A stretch of DNA of 64,000 nt, from positions 62,001-126,000 of the forward strand of contig JAQSEB010000041.1 in the NCBI GenBank assembly GCA_030063045.1, written 5' to 3'. Below are positions 8,677-20,100 of this stretch, piece after piece (the stretch's first letter is position 1; every line of letters starts with the position of its first letter). This DNA comes from Pratylenchus scribneri. Taxonomy: Eukaryota; Nematoda; Chromadorea; Rhabditida; Pratylenchidae. Below the pieces are notes generated by a model. The model had not been told where the DNA came from. It saw nothing but the letters and a program-made list of their open reading frames with translations, and ran no database searches. The position numbers and the translations under genes were made by a program.

Positions 8677-9150
8677 TCATTGAAAGAAAAGAGGAAAATG
8701 TATAGATTCATCTTTGGGGATCTCTTGAATATTACTGGTAGGAAAATCATCTTCATCTAAATAGACACAATCAGGGTGGGGAAAATGATCACAATCGTCT
8801 TCTGGTATATCTGGAATATCCCCCCAGTCAAAATCTAGATGAGGATATTGATCGTTATCATCTTGCCAATCATAGAGCAAACCATAATAAGGTTCCCATG
8901 CTTCTATAAGTGCATGTTCATGTTTTCCATAAGTTCTAATTTTATCTTCATCAACATTCCAATCATCTCGTATGATATATGCTCTGCATTTGTAAGCCGT
9001 ATCGGCTAAATCACAATTCCATCTTTCATATTGATCTGTCCTTATCCACTCTCTGGGATTGTAAATTAGACATTTATATAAATATCTATATCCCTTGTGT
9101 ATAATTCCAAATCTTTCGTATTTTTTATTGAAATTATTTTCTGAAGACAT
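8677..9150 (-). CDS. FLYWCH-like zinc-finger protein with acidic tail
   Basis: A 157-aa frame. Residues 20-85 follow the FLYWCH pattern: aromatic strand (GYRYLYKC), 'RWNC', then 'KCRAYI' and a closing 'HEHA', giving a possible C2H2 metal site. The C-terminal half is very acidic and aromatic (YDWQDDNDQYPHLDFDWGD), with further Cys/His residues (DDCDHFPHPDC). FLYWCH domains are known from insect and nematode transcription factors and are often carried by mobile elements. It may regulate the element or bind its ends (inference). It is the first gene from the right edge of the element. Confidence 0.55.
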   Translation of the reverse strand: MSSENNFNKKYERFGIIHKGYRYLYKCLIYNPREWIRTDQYERWNCDLADTAYKCRAYIIRDDWNVDEDKIRTYGKHEHALIEAWEPYYGLLYDWQDDNDQYPHLDFDWGDIPDIPEDDCDHFPHPDCVYLDEDDFPTSNIQEIPKDESIHFPLFFQ

Positions 9151-9759
9151 TTTTAAATAATTTTAGAATGAATTTTTAAATTTGAATAAATGTATATGTA
9201 TTTTGGTTATAGATATTTTAATTATATATATATATATTTTTATAGAGCTTAGATATTTTTGAATATAGATATTTTAGTTATAGATATTTTTGTTATAGAT
9301 ATTTTGATTATAGATATTTTGTTTTTAGTTATTTTGTTTTTAGATATTTTGGTTATAGATATTTCGGTTATAGATATTTCATATGTAGTATTTTGATTAT
9401 AGATATTTTGTTTTTAGTTATTTTGTTTTTAGATATTTTGGTTATAGATATTGTAGAAATGTATTGAAACTAATAATGTTTACGAAAGGTTATTTGCAAA
9501 TTTATTTAAAAATTAAATTTTTGGCATTATGTATTCTTATTTTTTCACTTTCCATCAATATCATTATTATGAAATCAAATGCATTCACCAGCTTATAATC
9601 GTCATTCCATAAATCAATCATTCACATAATTTTAGTAGACTAGAAGTATTTCATTTTATTTTATAAAATCATTAATCAATAATTTCATAATATAAACTTT
9701 CAATTTTTAGCAAAGCAAATCTCAATTAAAATCTTTTTTTTTAACAATTCAACCAAAAA
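9151..9759. other. Right flank of the Polinton, no gene
   Basis: AT-rich sequence holding the tandem array at 9181-9460, followed by about 300 bases without coding signal. The boundary between element and host lies somewhere here. I see no clear inverted repeat within the window to define it. Confidence 0.6.
9181..9460. repeat. Degenerate AT tandem array at the Polinton edge
   Basis: About 18 imperfect copies of a unit near 14 bases, such as TATAGATATTTTGG, with variants GATT, GTTT and AGTT. It starts 30 bases outside the first gene of the element. Polinton ends often carry short tandem repeats, so this could be the subterminal part of the inverted repeat. Confidence 0.7.
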
Positions 9760-10103
9760 ATGGGAAATTATTTGCAAGTTGGAGGAGGAAATGATGATGA
9801 AATTGAGGCAGGAGGAAATGGAGAAGATGGCCAACAAAATGGAGGAGGAAATTTGGGCATTGCCCTTTGGAAAGGTTTATTTTTATTTTAAAATAAATTT
9901 CACTAATTTAAAAATTTTAGAAAGAATTTTTCTTGCGCTTTGCGCAATCATTATGCTGTTGATGACCAACGTCATGTTGTTCATTATTGGTTTGGCCCGT
10001 CAAGGTTTTTTTAACTTTACAAAATCAAAATTTTAATTATTATTTTAAAGGCAAAAATGTTCCAAAAATATCTTTCCTATTATCGAATATTCCATGCCAA
10101 TAA
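9760..10103 (+). CDS. Small single-span membrane protein, three exons
   Basis: Exons 9760-9874, 9921-10004 and 10051-10103 join in phase (115+84+53 bases) to an 83-aa protein. Both introns are 46 bases with GT/AG ends. The N-terminus is Gly/Asn/Asp-rich (MGNYLQVGGGNDDEIE). Then one hydrophobic stretch, FLALCAIIMLLMTNVMLFII, forms a likely membrane span, followed by a short polar tail. No family is recognised. It resembles in size and layout the two small membrane proteins at 56.7 and 62.4 kb, but I see no clear sequence match. It lies between the Polinton and the truncated helicase gene. Confidence 0.55.
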
Positions 10104-11108
10104 ATTGAGCGGCAGAACATTTTCAAGCTGGCAAAATTCACTATTCATCTTTTTATAAATTAATCAGTTTTATGATTGAGGTTTTTTTCAATAAATAAAA
10201 GAAATCTTAAAAATAATTTACAGGAAAAGCCGCTTATTTTACAAATTACAAAGATGATTTTTAATACAAAACAATCCATACAATTTTTTGTAAACTTTTT
10301 TTACATTTTCGTTTTGATAAAAATATTTATTAATTTGTATTGAAATTGAATGGGGCGGAATATGAGAGATGAGAGAATTGGAAGAAGAAAGATTTGGGGA
10401 GGGATGGGATGGGCTTTTGGGATAATGGTAAATTAAAAAGAAATTAATTTCCAATTAGAAAATAGAATTTGTGGATTAATTGAAGAGGGGGAAATTAAAT
10501 TTGGTAATTTAAGTCTATAAGTAGCTGCTTAGTTCGTATTCCCTCCCATTCGCTTCAATAATTTATTTTTCGCCATAAGATAAATATTTTGGGTTTCGTG
10601 TCAGTTTTTTTAAACTCTAATTACTAATTTACTGGAAATGTTTCAAAAGATGGTCAAAATAAGGTTTACAAAATTTATAAATGGTTCAAAACCGGTTTAA
10701 AAAATCTTCTGAAATGGTTCAAAACCGGTTTAAAATTATCTGAATCGTTTAAAAACGTTTAAAAAATTGTCTGAAATGGTTCAAAAACCGGTTTAAATAT
10801 TATCTACAAAAACGGCTTAAAAAATCTTCTGAAATGATTCAAAACCAAAACCGGTTTCAAATTTTTTGAAATAGTTCAAAAACAGGTTTAAAAAATTGTC
10901 TGAAATGGTTCGAAAACCGGTTTAAAAATTCTCAAAACTGGTACAAAAACCGGTTTCAACATTTTCTGAAATTTTCTAAAATCGGTTTTAATATTTTCTT
11001 CCACTATAATAGGCATTTTAAGGGCAAAAAAAGTAGAATAAAATTTATTAATTTAGAAAAATGAGGTAAGAAGACTAGGATATATATATATAAAAAACGC
11101 CAACCCCA
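10104..11108. other. Spacer with tandem repeats, no gene
   Basis: Contains the 3' flank of the small membrane gene, a purine-rich stretch near 10370-10410 and the tandem repeat at 10630-10990. No exon of the missing helicase C-terminus is visible. AATAAA on the minus strand near 11045 could serve as the poly(A) signal of the helicase transcript. Confidence 0.55.
10630..10990. repeat. Tandem repeat with AAACCGGTTT core
   Basis: About ten degenerate copies of a unit near 28-32 bases built on 'GAAATGGTTCAAAACCGG' followed by TTTAAAA. Each copy contains the palindrome AAACCGGTTT or a variant. Confidence 0.7.
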
Positions 11109-14100
11109 CTACCCACCTTTAATGAAATCGCCGGCCTCATAATCTGCTGGCGGTGGCACAACAGGTGAAATGGCCCCAGTCAATGTTCGTAAAAGCACAT
11201 CCAACGCTTCACGCCCATAATTCGTGTCCAAATTGAATTGGTTTAGGTCACGCGATTCGGCTGCCCTTCGATCCCCTTGAGTCAATGCGCCCAAACATTC
11301 AAGGCGTTTGGCCACAATTGAGGCAAACCGCTTTTCGCCGGCCAACTCAGAAATGAGAAACAGATATTCCGGTGCACTTTCTTGGTTGGAACGGTGTGTT
11401 CGGCCTATGTGAAAAATATTTAAAAATATATTTCAAAAATGTTCAATTAAAAAAAATTAAATGAAATTTAAATTAAAAATATTAAAAAAATCTAATTAAA
11501 AAATTTTCCAACCAAATTGTTGAATTGCTTTATCCGCCGACCATGGCAATTCCAATGTGATGTGAACTCGCCTTCTTGTGTTCAATGCTCGTTTGTCCGA
11601 CTTAAAAATATGAATAATTAAATTAAATTTATTGCAAAAAAATTGAAACTTGAATAAGTAAAATATTATTTTAAAAAATTTCCTATAAGAACCTAACCCC
11701 CTTCCTGAGAATTAATTTGTAAATTAAAAAAAAAAATTAAAAATTATTTACTTTTTATGGGAATTAAAACTTTCGCCCCTTTCCAATTCAATTCATAAGC
11801 AAAACAAAGACTACCACTATCCACTACACTACAAAAAAGTTTAACTGTCCCAGAAAGGGTTCCCGGAAAACTGGTCAGTGAGGAAAGCTCTGGTCAGCGA
11901 GGAAAAATGGTCAGTGGAAGACTGGTCAGTACGGAAAGCTGGTCAGTGGGGAAAACTGGTCAGTACGGTAAACTGGTCAGTGGAAAAGTGGTCAGTAAAG
12001 AAATGAGTCTAAAAATGCTCTAACTTGTATATTTTCGAGCCATTTAGGAAATTAAGGTTTGATTCATGCATAGCTCTTCGAATTACATCGATTTAAGCAT
12101 AATACTTACGGTTTGTCTACCGAAAAAAGAAATTACCCACTGACCACTTTTCCACTGACCAATTTACCGTACTGACCAGTTTTCCTCATTGACCAATTTT
12201 CCGTACTGACCAGTCTTCCACTGACCATTTTTCCTCACTGACAAGCTTTCCTCACTGACCAGTTTTCCGAACACGCCCAGAAAGAATTATTTTTTTTTTC
12301 AAAAATCAGACAATGAGATTTGGGAGTCAAAATATGTTTTTTAAATAAGTAGTTTAAAACAATTGAATTCAATTAAAATTTCCGAGCTTTTTTGCTGAGT
12401 TCTATAGGAAAAATGCCGGCCAAAAATTGGCCAGATAGGAAAATTTTCTTCTTCAGTGAAAATTTATAATAGAAAGTCAGCAATTGGCAAATGGCAACCC
12501 TTCATTGTTCTATGATTTAAAATATTATTTTCTACCTGAAGTGATATTCCAGAACTGGCCGCTTCCGAAATGATGGCCACCAATTTTTCGCCTCGCATGA
12601 ACTTTTCCTATAACAAAAATTTAATTCCAATTAAATATTTAAAAATGCACCTTTTCGGCCATATTCATCAACTCCAATGTGATATCCGAATCCACCGTGC
12701 GCAGTTCATATTCCACATCGCCGGTGCCTTCTCGGGCTACAATTCGTCCCTTCCTCCCGGTCATTTCGGCCACAAATTGGGGGCCACCCAACAAATTTAT
12801 GAGGCTATCCAGCGTGTTGGCTGGCAACAATTTTCCGAGGCGTTCAATGGCGGCCAACAAATTTGTTTTGATTTCAGTCAAATTCACACAGCCATCATCG
12901 TCTTGGCACGAGTCACCGATGATGTTTGAGGAGGCAATGAATTCTTCGGCAGTTGTTGTGCACTGAAAAGTAAAAAAAACATTGAAATTATCGAAAAAGA
13001 GTTATAATGCAATAAACGGTTTAATGGTTTGTCCCACACATTTACAAACCAAATATACCAAAAATTGGATAGAGATGGTCAAGACGCATTGAATGATATA
13101 TAATTTGGTTTTGGCTTGGTCAACAATATTAAAGGGTTTTAAACGCCACATTTTGGTTTAATGGTACAAAACTAAGTTTAAAATTGGTTAAACCATACAT
13201 GCGCTGGGGGGGGGGGGCAACTGTTGCACCCACGGGTAGTAGTATTTGAAAATTTTGGAAGTGGGTAGTATTGGGGACCGGAGAATTGAAAAATTTTATT
13301 CGTTTTTTGCCAATTACTACCCTTTTTTGGCTTTTTTCCTCCTAAAAATGAGTAAAAATCTTAAAATTTTTCTTCTGCGGCGCCAATCGGCACCGTAGAA
13401 TTTTTTTTCTCCTATTATTTGGCAAAAAATGCAAAATTTTGAAGGTTTTTTACCAAAGAATATCAAAATCTTCTCAGAAACTACCCACTTTTTCCAAAAT
13501 AAAGGTTCCTTGTTTTCGGTGGATGGTATCGGAAAAAATTTTTTCGACTTTTTTTTAAGTGGGCATCGGACCCAAATGTTGCCTCCGCCAAGCGCATGTA
13601 TGGGTTACCCAAAGCCAAAACATAATCTAATGATGCATATTGACGAGATCTATCGATTGGACAAAAGTTTTGGGTTTGGGATTCAAAAAACCGTTTTTCC
13701 TTTTATATTCCTTCAAAATGGACCCACCTTAACATTGGAAGCCACCGCTTTCAGCAATAAATTTTGCTTCTTCTTCATCTTTTGCTGATCTTCACGCGAC
13801 TTTTTTGCTGCTGGTTTTTTTATTGGACGTTTTGGTGGCATAATTTTCTTCTTCTCTTCCTCAATGTTAATTTCCGGTAAGCCAAAGCTGTCGTCTTCTT
13901 CTTCCACCGCCTCTTGAATATTATTCGCCCATGGATCCTAAATAGAAATTCAATTTTAAATAAAAAAAATTATTAAATTGAATTTTAAATAAAAAATTAT
14001 TAAAATGAATTCTAAATAAAAAAAATTAATAAATTGAATTTTAAAAATAAAAAATATTAAATTGAATTTTAAAAAAAATATTAAATTGAATTTTAATAAA

Positions 14101-17100
14101 AAAATTATTAAAATGAATTTTAAATAAAAAAAAATTAATAAATTGAATTTTAAAAATAAAAAATATTAAATTGAATTTTAAAAAAAAATATTAAATTGAA
14201 TTTTATTAAAAAAATTAAATTGAATTTTAAAAAATAAAAATAATTTTTTTTGCCCTACCTCTTGAGTCAAATCACACGAAAATGGATTGATTTCGGCAGT
14301 GTTGGAAGCAACCATTTTCGGCTTTTTTGCTGATGTTGCCTTTACTTGGGAAGAAGAACAAATAAGTCGCTCCAATTCCTCCTCATCACTGTCGTCAATT
14401 GCATCATCTGATAAAAATAATAATATTAAATTAACAAATCAAATTATTAAATTTTATCTATAAATTTTCATGTTGAAAAATCAATATTTTGGGCCATAAA
14501 ACTTGGCATTAATAAAATTTGGGGGCATATTAGTGCCAAATTTTAGGCAAGATAATATGACTTAAAACGGAATCGATTTGGTCAAGTTATTTTTTGACAA
14601 GAAAATTTTTGATTAACTTGGACTTGGCAATGAAGAAACGGAGTTTTAGGTTTTAAACTAATTTTGTTATTATGCATCAAATTTGATGAGGAAAGAATAT
14701 AAAAATAATGTTTTTGAGTATTTATTTCATATGTTTGACGTATTTTTTGCAAATTTTTACCTATTTTGGCACATTTTTAAGGGAAATTTTATCAATAAAA
14801 TGCAATTAAAACCGAAAAATTAAATATTTTGAATGACATTAAGGAAATATTTTTCAAATTTCAAGAAAAAAAAATTTATAGACATCTATTTTATGACCTA
14901 AAAATGTGTTCCCTAATAATGACATCGAAAATGAATAAAAAATTTACCTTCAGAAGTTGCATCAACATTTTCCTCTTCTGTATCATCTTCTTCTTCCTCA
15001 TCCGAGCTTTCCTCAACATTTGAATCATTTTCTTCATATTCTTCCTCATCTTCCTCCTCTTTGTTCTCTTCAAATTCCGAATTGCCGCCACTTTCCCTTT
15101 CGGCCGTCAATTTGTCATGATAACTTTGGTGGCATTGGCTGCTTCTTTTCGGCTTTTTCAACAATGGACCACCATCGCTGCTTGCGAATGAATTTAATTC
15201 TCCTATAAATTTTAAAAATTATTTAATAATTTTCTCAAAAATTAAAAAAAAATTTAATAATTTTCTCAAAAATTAAAATTAGTTTTGACTAGCTCGATGG
15301 TAGGAATTTTTTTACTCTAATTACCGTATTTCGTCTATAAATGTATTGTAAAATACTGTATATAAAAATGTCCCAAAAATATGTACAATGCATGAAAAAT
15401 AATTTCCTGATTCGTAGTTCGAACCCTAACTCCCAAATTTTGTAAAACTGAATTCCCTCCCCCATATTTTCACAGGTAAACTTAATTTTCAAACTTAAGA
15501 TTGAAGGCTAGGTTTAAATTTAAAGGCTGGGCTTTGGGCAGGGTTTCAAGAGAAAATTTTTAAAAATATTTGAAAATTTTCAACCCATAAGGGAGATCCT
15601 CCTTTCTCCTCTTTTGCAAAATTTAGGTCTTGTGTTCGAATCCACTCTAGAGGAAAATTTTTTTCTCACATTTTATGCATTTAACAAATTCTAAAATAAA
15701 TATCTAGAAGACGATAAAAATTCCGAAAATTTTGAATGACACCGTAGTTATTGCAAAATTCAGGGGTCTCGGGTTCGAATCCACTCAAAGGTAAATATTT
15801 TTTCTCGGACATTATGCCGACTTTTATGCATATTTACACATTCTAGAGTATATTTCTAGAAGAAATACAGTAATTCGAACAAAAACTTAACCATCAACCC
15901 ACTAATATTCCCCCAAAAATATATTTTTAAAAAATTTACTTTTTCTGCTGTTTGCATTTCCCTCCATAGTCAAAAACATCCGTTGAAAATCATCAATTCC
16001 ACTGCTATCATTGTGAGTGGGGAAATAATTCTCCACCAGTGATTGAATGACGGATTTTGCAGTGCTAACGAATTCAGTGACTTCACCATTCTCTTCGAGG
16101 AAATCCAAAATGTGCGATTCCCCAGTGGACTGGAGGCCAATTACAACGCATTTCTTCGCATTTATGGCTTCCATTGCAATTCGAACGCAGGCATCCACTT
16201 TGGCCGAAATGCACAAATATTTGAAGAATCGTTGGTGGGCCGCCCAAAAGCGGGCCCAAACATTTTGTGCTCGACCTCCACCCGGTTTTTGCTCGGGCAT
16301 GTGTTTCAGTGCTTTCTGAAAAAAGAACAAATTATAAATTTGTAAAAAATGGATGTAAATTAATTTACGCATAAAATCCTAATCCTTATCCTTCGAAATT
16401 GGTTGGTCTCGAAATTTTTTTAAATTTTCATTAAAATTTTCAAAAATTATATTTTAATTTGAAAATAGTATTGGTGTCCATCTTATCATTTTCTTGGTAA
16501 AAGTTGACATTCTCTTATCAATTTGGTAAGAAATGACGAAAAGGATTCAAATTCTCTGCGTAACCAAAAGTCCTAGAAAATAATTTTTGATAATTAAAAA
16601 TTTTTTCAGGACCAATTCCGAAAGATTGCCCATAAAATCATTGGGAATTCAATGAAAAATTTTCTGCTGAAAAATTAGGCCTTTTAAGGCTATTTAACTT
16701 GGCTATTTTCTGCCTAAAATCTTGCCCTAATCCTAAACTCCAACATTTTTTTGAGTGGCTATTAAGTTTTAAGGCCTCAATTCTCAATCTTCAAAAAATA
16801 TTGAATTTTTTACAAAAATTTATTGGTAAATTAATTCAAAAATTTTATAGAAATTAATATTATTTTCTAATAAAAAATTCAAACCGCAAATTGACGTCTG
16901 CATTCCATCCACAGTTTGACAGATTCATCATAAATGTTGATAAAGTCACGGGTCAGCTGAACTTCCTCAACAAAGAAATCGGCTCCTTTGAATGAAAGTT
17001 GTCGGGACAAATAAAGACCGCGAAGCTTAAAATAAGGAAATTAATTAGGTAAAAAATTGGTAAATAATTGGATATGCCCTTTGCCCTAACTTGGCACCAT

Positions 17101-20100
17101 TTAAAATAACTCATCAAGAACTGAACCAATTTTGATGATTTTGGTATCAAATTAAAGAGCAGACTTTTGGCTATCTAATGAAATTAATTTTGTTTAAATT
17201 GGTTCAGAATTAATGGAATTATGTTCAAAAAAACCGTTGAAAATTTTGCTAATCTATAGTAAATGTCATTTTAATTGGTTTTTTGGTCACAATTTCATTA
17301 ATTCTGAACCAATTTAAATAAAATTAATTTCATTTGATAGCCAAAAGTCTGCTCTTTAATTTGATACTAAAATCATTAAAATTGATTCCGTTTTTGCTGA
17401 GTTATTAAATAAAAAATATAAAAAAACCTTCATATCCATTGCCACCATTTCCATTGCGCCAACTCCACGATTTTCGACGGCATGAATAAAATCGCCAAAT
17501 GTCAAGAAAGTCAGTCCTCTTCCCCAAAGCCCCAAACGCGTCATGTAGGCCATGTTTCGTGGTTCTGTTCAAATGAATTATTTTAAAAATGATTAAAAAA
17601 TTCAAAATGTAAACCGGTTCAGAAATTTGTGCTAAACCCATAAATCTTATACCCAAAAGCCAAAATCCAATCGATAGTTCCCAATCAAGACGCATCATTT
17701 GACTGTGTTTTGGTTTCGGTTTAACCAATTCTAATTCAGTTTTGAACCAAAAACCAAAATGTGGTTTAAACCGTTTAAAACCCTTTAATTGTTGACCAAA
17801 CCAAAATGTGGTTTAAACCGTTTAAAACCCTTTAATTGTTGACCAAACCAAAATGTGGTTTAAACCGTTTAAAACCCTTTAATTGTTGACCAAACCAAAA
17901 TGTGGTTTAAACCGTTTAAAACCCTTTAATTGTTGACCAAACCATAACCAAATTATATACCATTCAATGTGTTTTGACCAGCTCTATCCAATTTTAGGTA
18001 TATTTGGTTTATGAATGTGTTGGACAAACCCTTCTTAAACCATTATAATTTTGGCATTTTTCGGCAAATTATAAATTTATTTTGTCGGTTACCTGTTGCA
18101 CCCGTTGCCGAAGCATAAACAATCCGTGCGCCCAAAAGGGCCTGTTGCAATTCCAAAACCACCCGACCCGTCTTGGTTGGCTTTGAGCCGGCAGTTGGGC
18201 AAAGATTTTTGGCCCGGTGGCATTCATCGAACACAATGACCCCGTCAAAATCTTTCCCGCACCATTGGAGCAGTTGCTTTAAACGAGTATGGCATTTTTG
18301 GTCGTCGCCCTGCCGACTTTCGCCAATCAACGATGAATATGTGGCAAAAATGACGCCTTTGTTGATTGAACCTGAGCATTGAATGGAAAGATGAGAATTG
18401 GAAATGATGAGAAAAATAATTCTTTTACTGTCTAAAAGGAAATGGAATTTATCCCAAAATCCTAAGAACCAACCTTGGTCCTTGGAGTCCCTAAAGTTTA
18501 TAGTCAACTTAATTAAGCTTAAATTTTCTCCCTTGATATTTCCTATTGTGGGTGTTGAAATTGGATTTTGGGGTCCACAACCACAAGGATGGAACTCTGA
18601 TTGTGAGTCAGTTGTTGAGAATACTTTGATTTTCTCAAAAATGAACCTGGTTTGTCTTGGGAGGCAACCGGCTACCGGCATATCAAAATTACCTATACCT
18701 TCAGAAAACCATCCAAAATATCCGAAAAAGCCTTATACACGCCTTAAGATGCCCCACTGAGACAAAACTTAGTCTTTGATTTTACTCTGATTCTTTGTTT
18801 TTAAGAAACATTACATTTACATTAATCCGAAACCCGAGCGGCTAAAGCCTTAAAGTTAATCCCGCATTTTTCTCTATAGATCTCTGAGTGTAGGTAATTC
18901 CTCTAAAAAGTGAGGGTTGATAGATGATTGATCTGGCACATCTAATACATTTAAACATTTTGAAAATTCAAATAAAATTTTTTTGTCTCAATTTTATTTC
19001 ATATAGAAATTAATATGATTGATGATTCTAATTCTCTAATAAACAAACCATTGCTTGGATGATTGATTTTGTTGTAGCGCATTTTGTTGAGGGCATGCAC
19101 TGGAATTTTTGAGGCGCCAATGTCCCGGAGATCACGTTCCGCGTCGTATTTCAAATCGGCCGAAACGCTGAGCCAAATTGTTTTACGGCGGCCGCGCAAA
19201 TAGTTCTCATAGATGATTGTGGCAATTGTTCGGCCTTTTCCAACACCGGCGCCGTCACCTGAAAATTTAATATTATGAGAAAAAGAATTTTGGGATAAAT
19301 TAGGGGGGCTAGTTTAGGGTTGGCTAGTTTTTATAGTCTTTATCAAAAACAAATCAAATTGTTGAAAAATGTTCGACCCAAATCCCAAACGGGGGATCTT
19401 TCACTTTAGTAGGCAAAATTTAGGTCACAGATTTTGGTTTCAAACCCGAAACCTGTTCAGATAAAATTTTTGCTCGATGTAATGTACATCACACCACTAT
19501 GTATTTTTAGAAATTCTAAGTTACATTTTTTAGTCGAAAAAGAACCAAAAAATGAGATGGGAAATAGGGAAATGCGTTGAACTAATACAAAAAAATAAAG
19601 ATTAGACCCTTATTTTTTGCAGCGTGCACAGTGCAGCCTAACCTTTTTTAAGGTTGTTAAGGCTTATAATTAAGACTAGGCTAGTCCTAGCGACTAGGTA
19701 CTAGGTTTTAGGCTGACTAGAGTTTACAAAAAAAAATATTCCGATTTCCGAAATTGTGGAATGAAGGATCCCCTTTTCCTTTGCTTTTGCAAATTTCGGA
19801 CTTAAAAGTAAATAAGTTCCAAAAGGCGATCATTTTTAGCCGAATAAACCAAAAAACAAACCAATCAAATATCCGACTCGCTCTCCGGATGGCAAAAACT
19901 TTTGATGCGCCTGACAAGCATAAAGGGCTGCCTCCAATTGCAAATCCGAGATCTTTCCGGAATCAACCTGTAAAAATAACAAAATTAATTGAATTAAATT
20001 AAATATAAAAATGAAACCATTTCATCGGGGATTGCCATTGTGTAGCGAATGTCCGGCGGTGAGACGCTGTTCAGGGAAAGTGTTTCAACGACTTCATCTG

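Larger units (their letters stand above)
1..9150 (-). mobile_element. Polinton/Maverick virus-like element, right part
   Basis: Nine closely packed, intronless, intact genes on one strand form a virion and integration module: capsid, pVI-like protein, capsid/fibre-like protein, DD35E integrase, small basic core protein and FtsK/A32-type packaging ATPase. This combination is specific to Polintons (Mavericks, adintoviruses). The cellular genes in the window are intron-rich, so the absence of introns marks a separate origin. The protein-primed DNA polymerase B and adenain-type protease expected of a full element are not visible, and coding runs to the left window edge, so the element probably continues beyond base 1. 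I could not find a definite terminal inverted repeat or target duplication on the right; the boundary lies between 9150 and about 9760. Confidence 0.9.
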
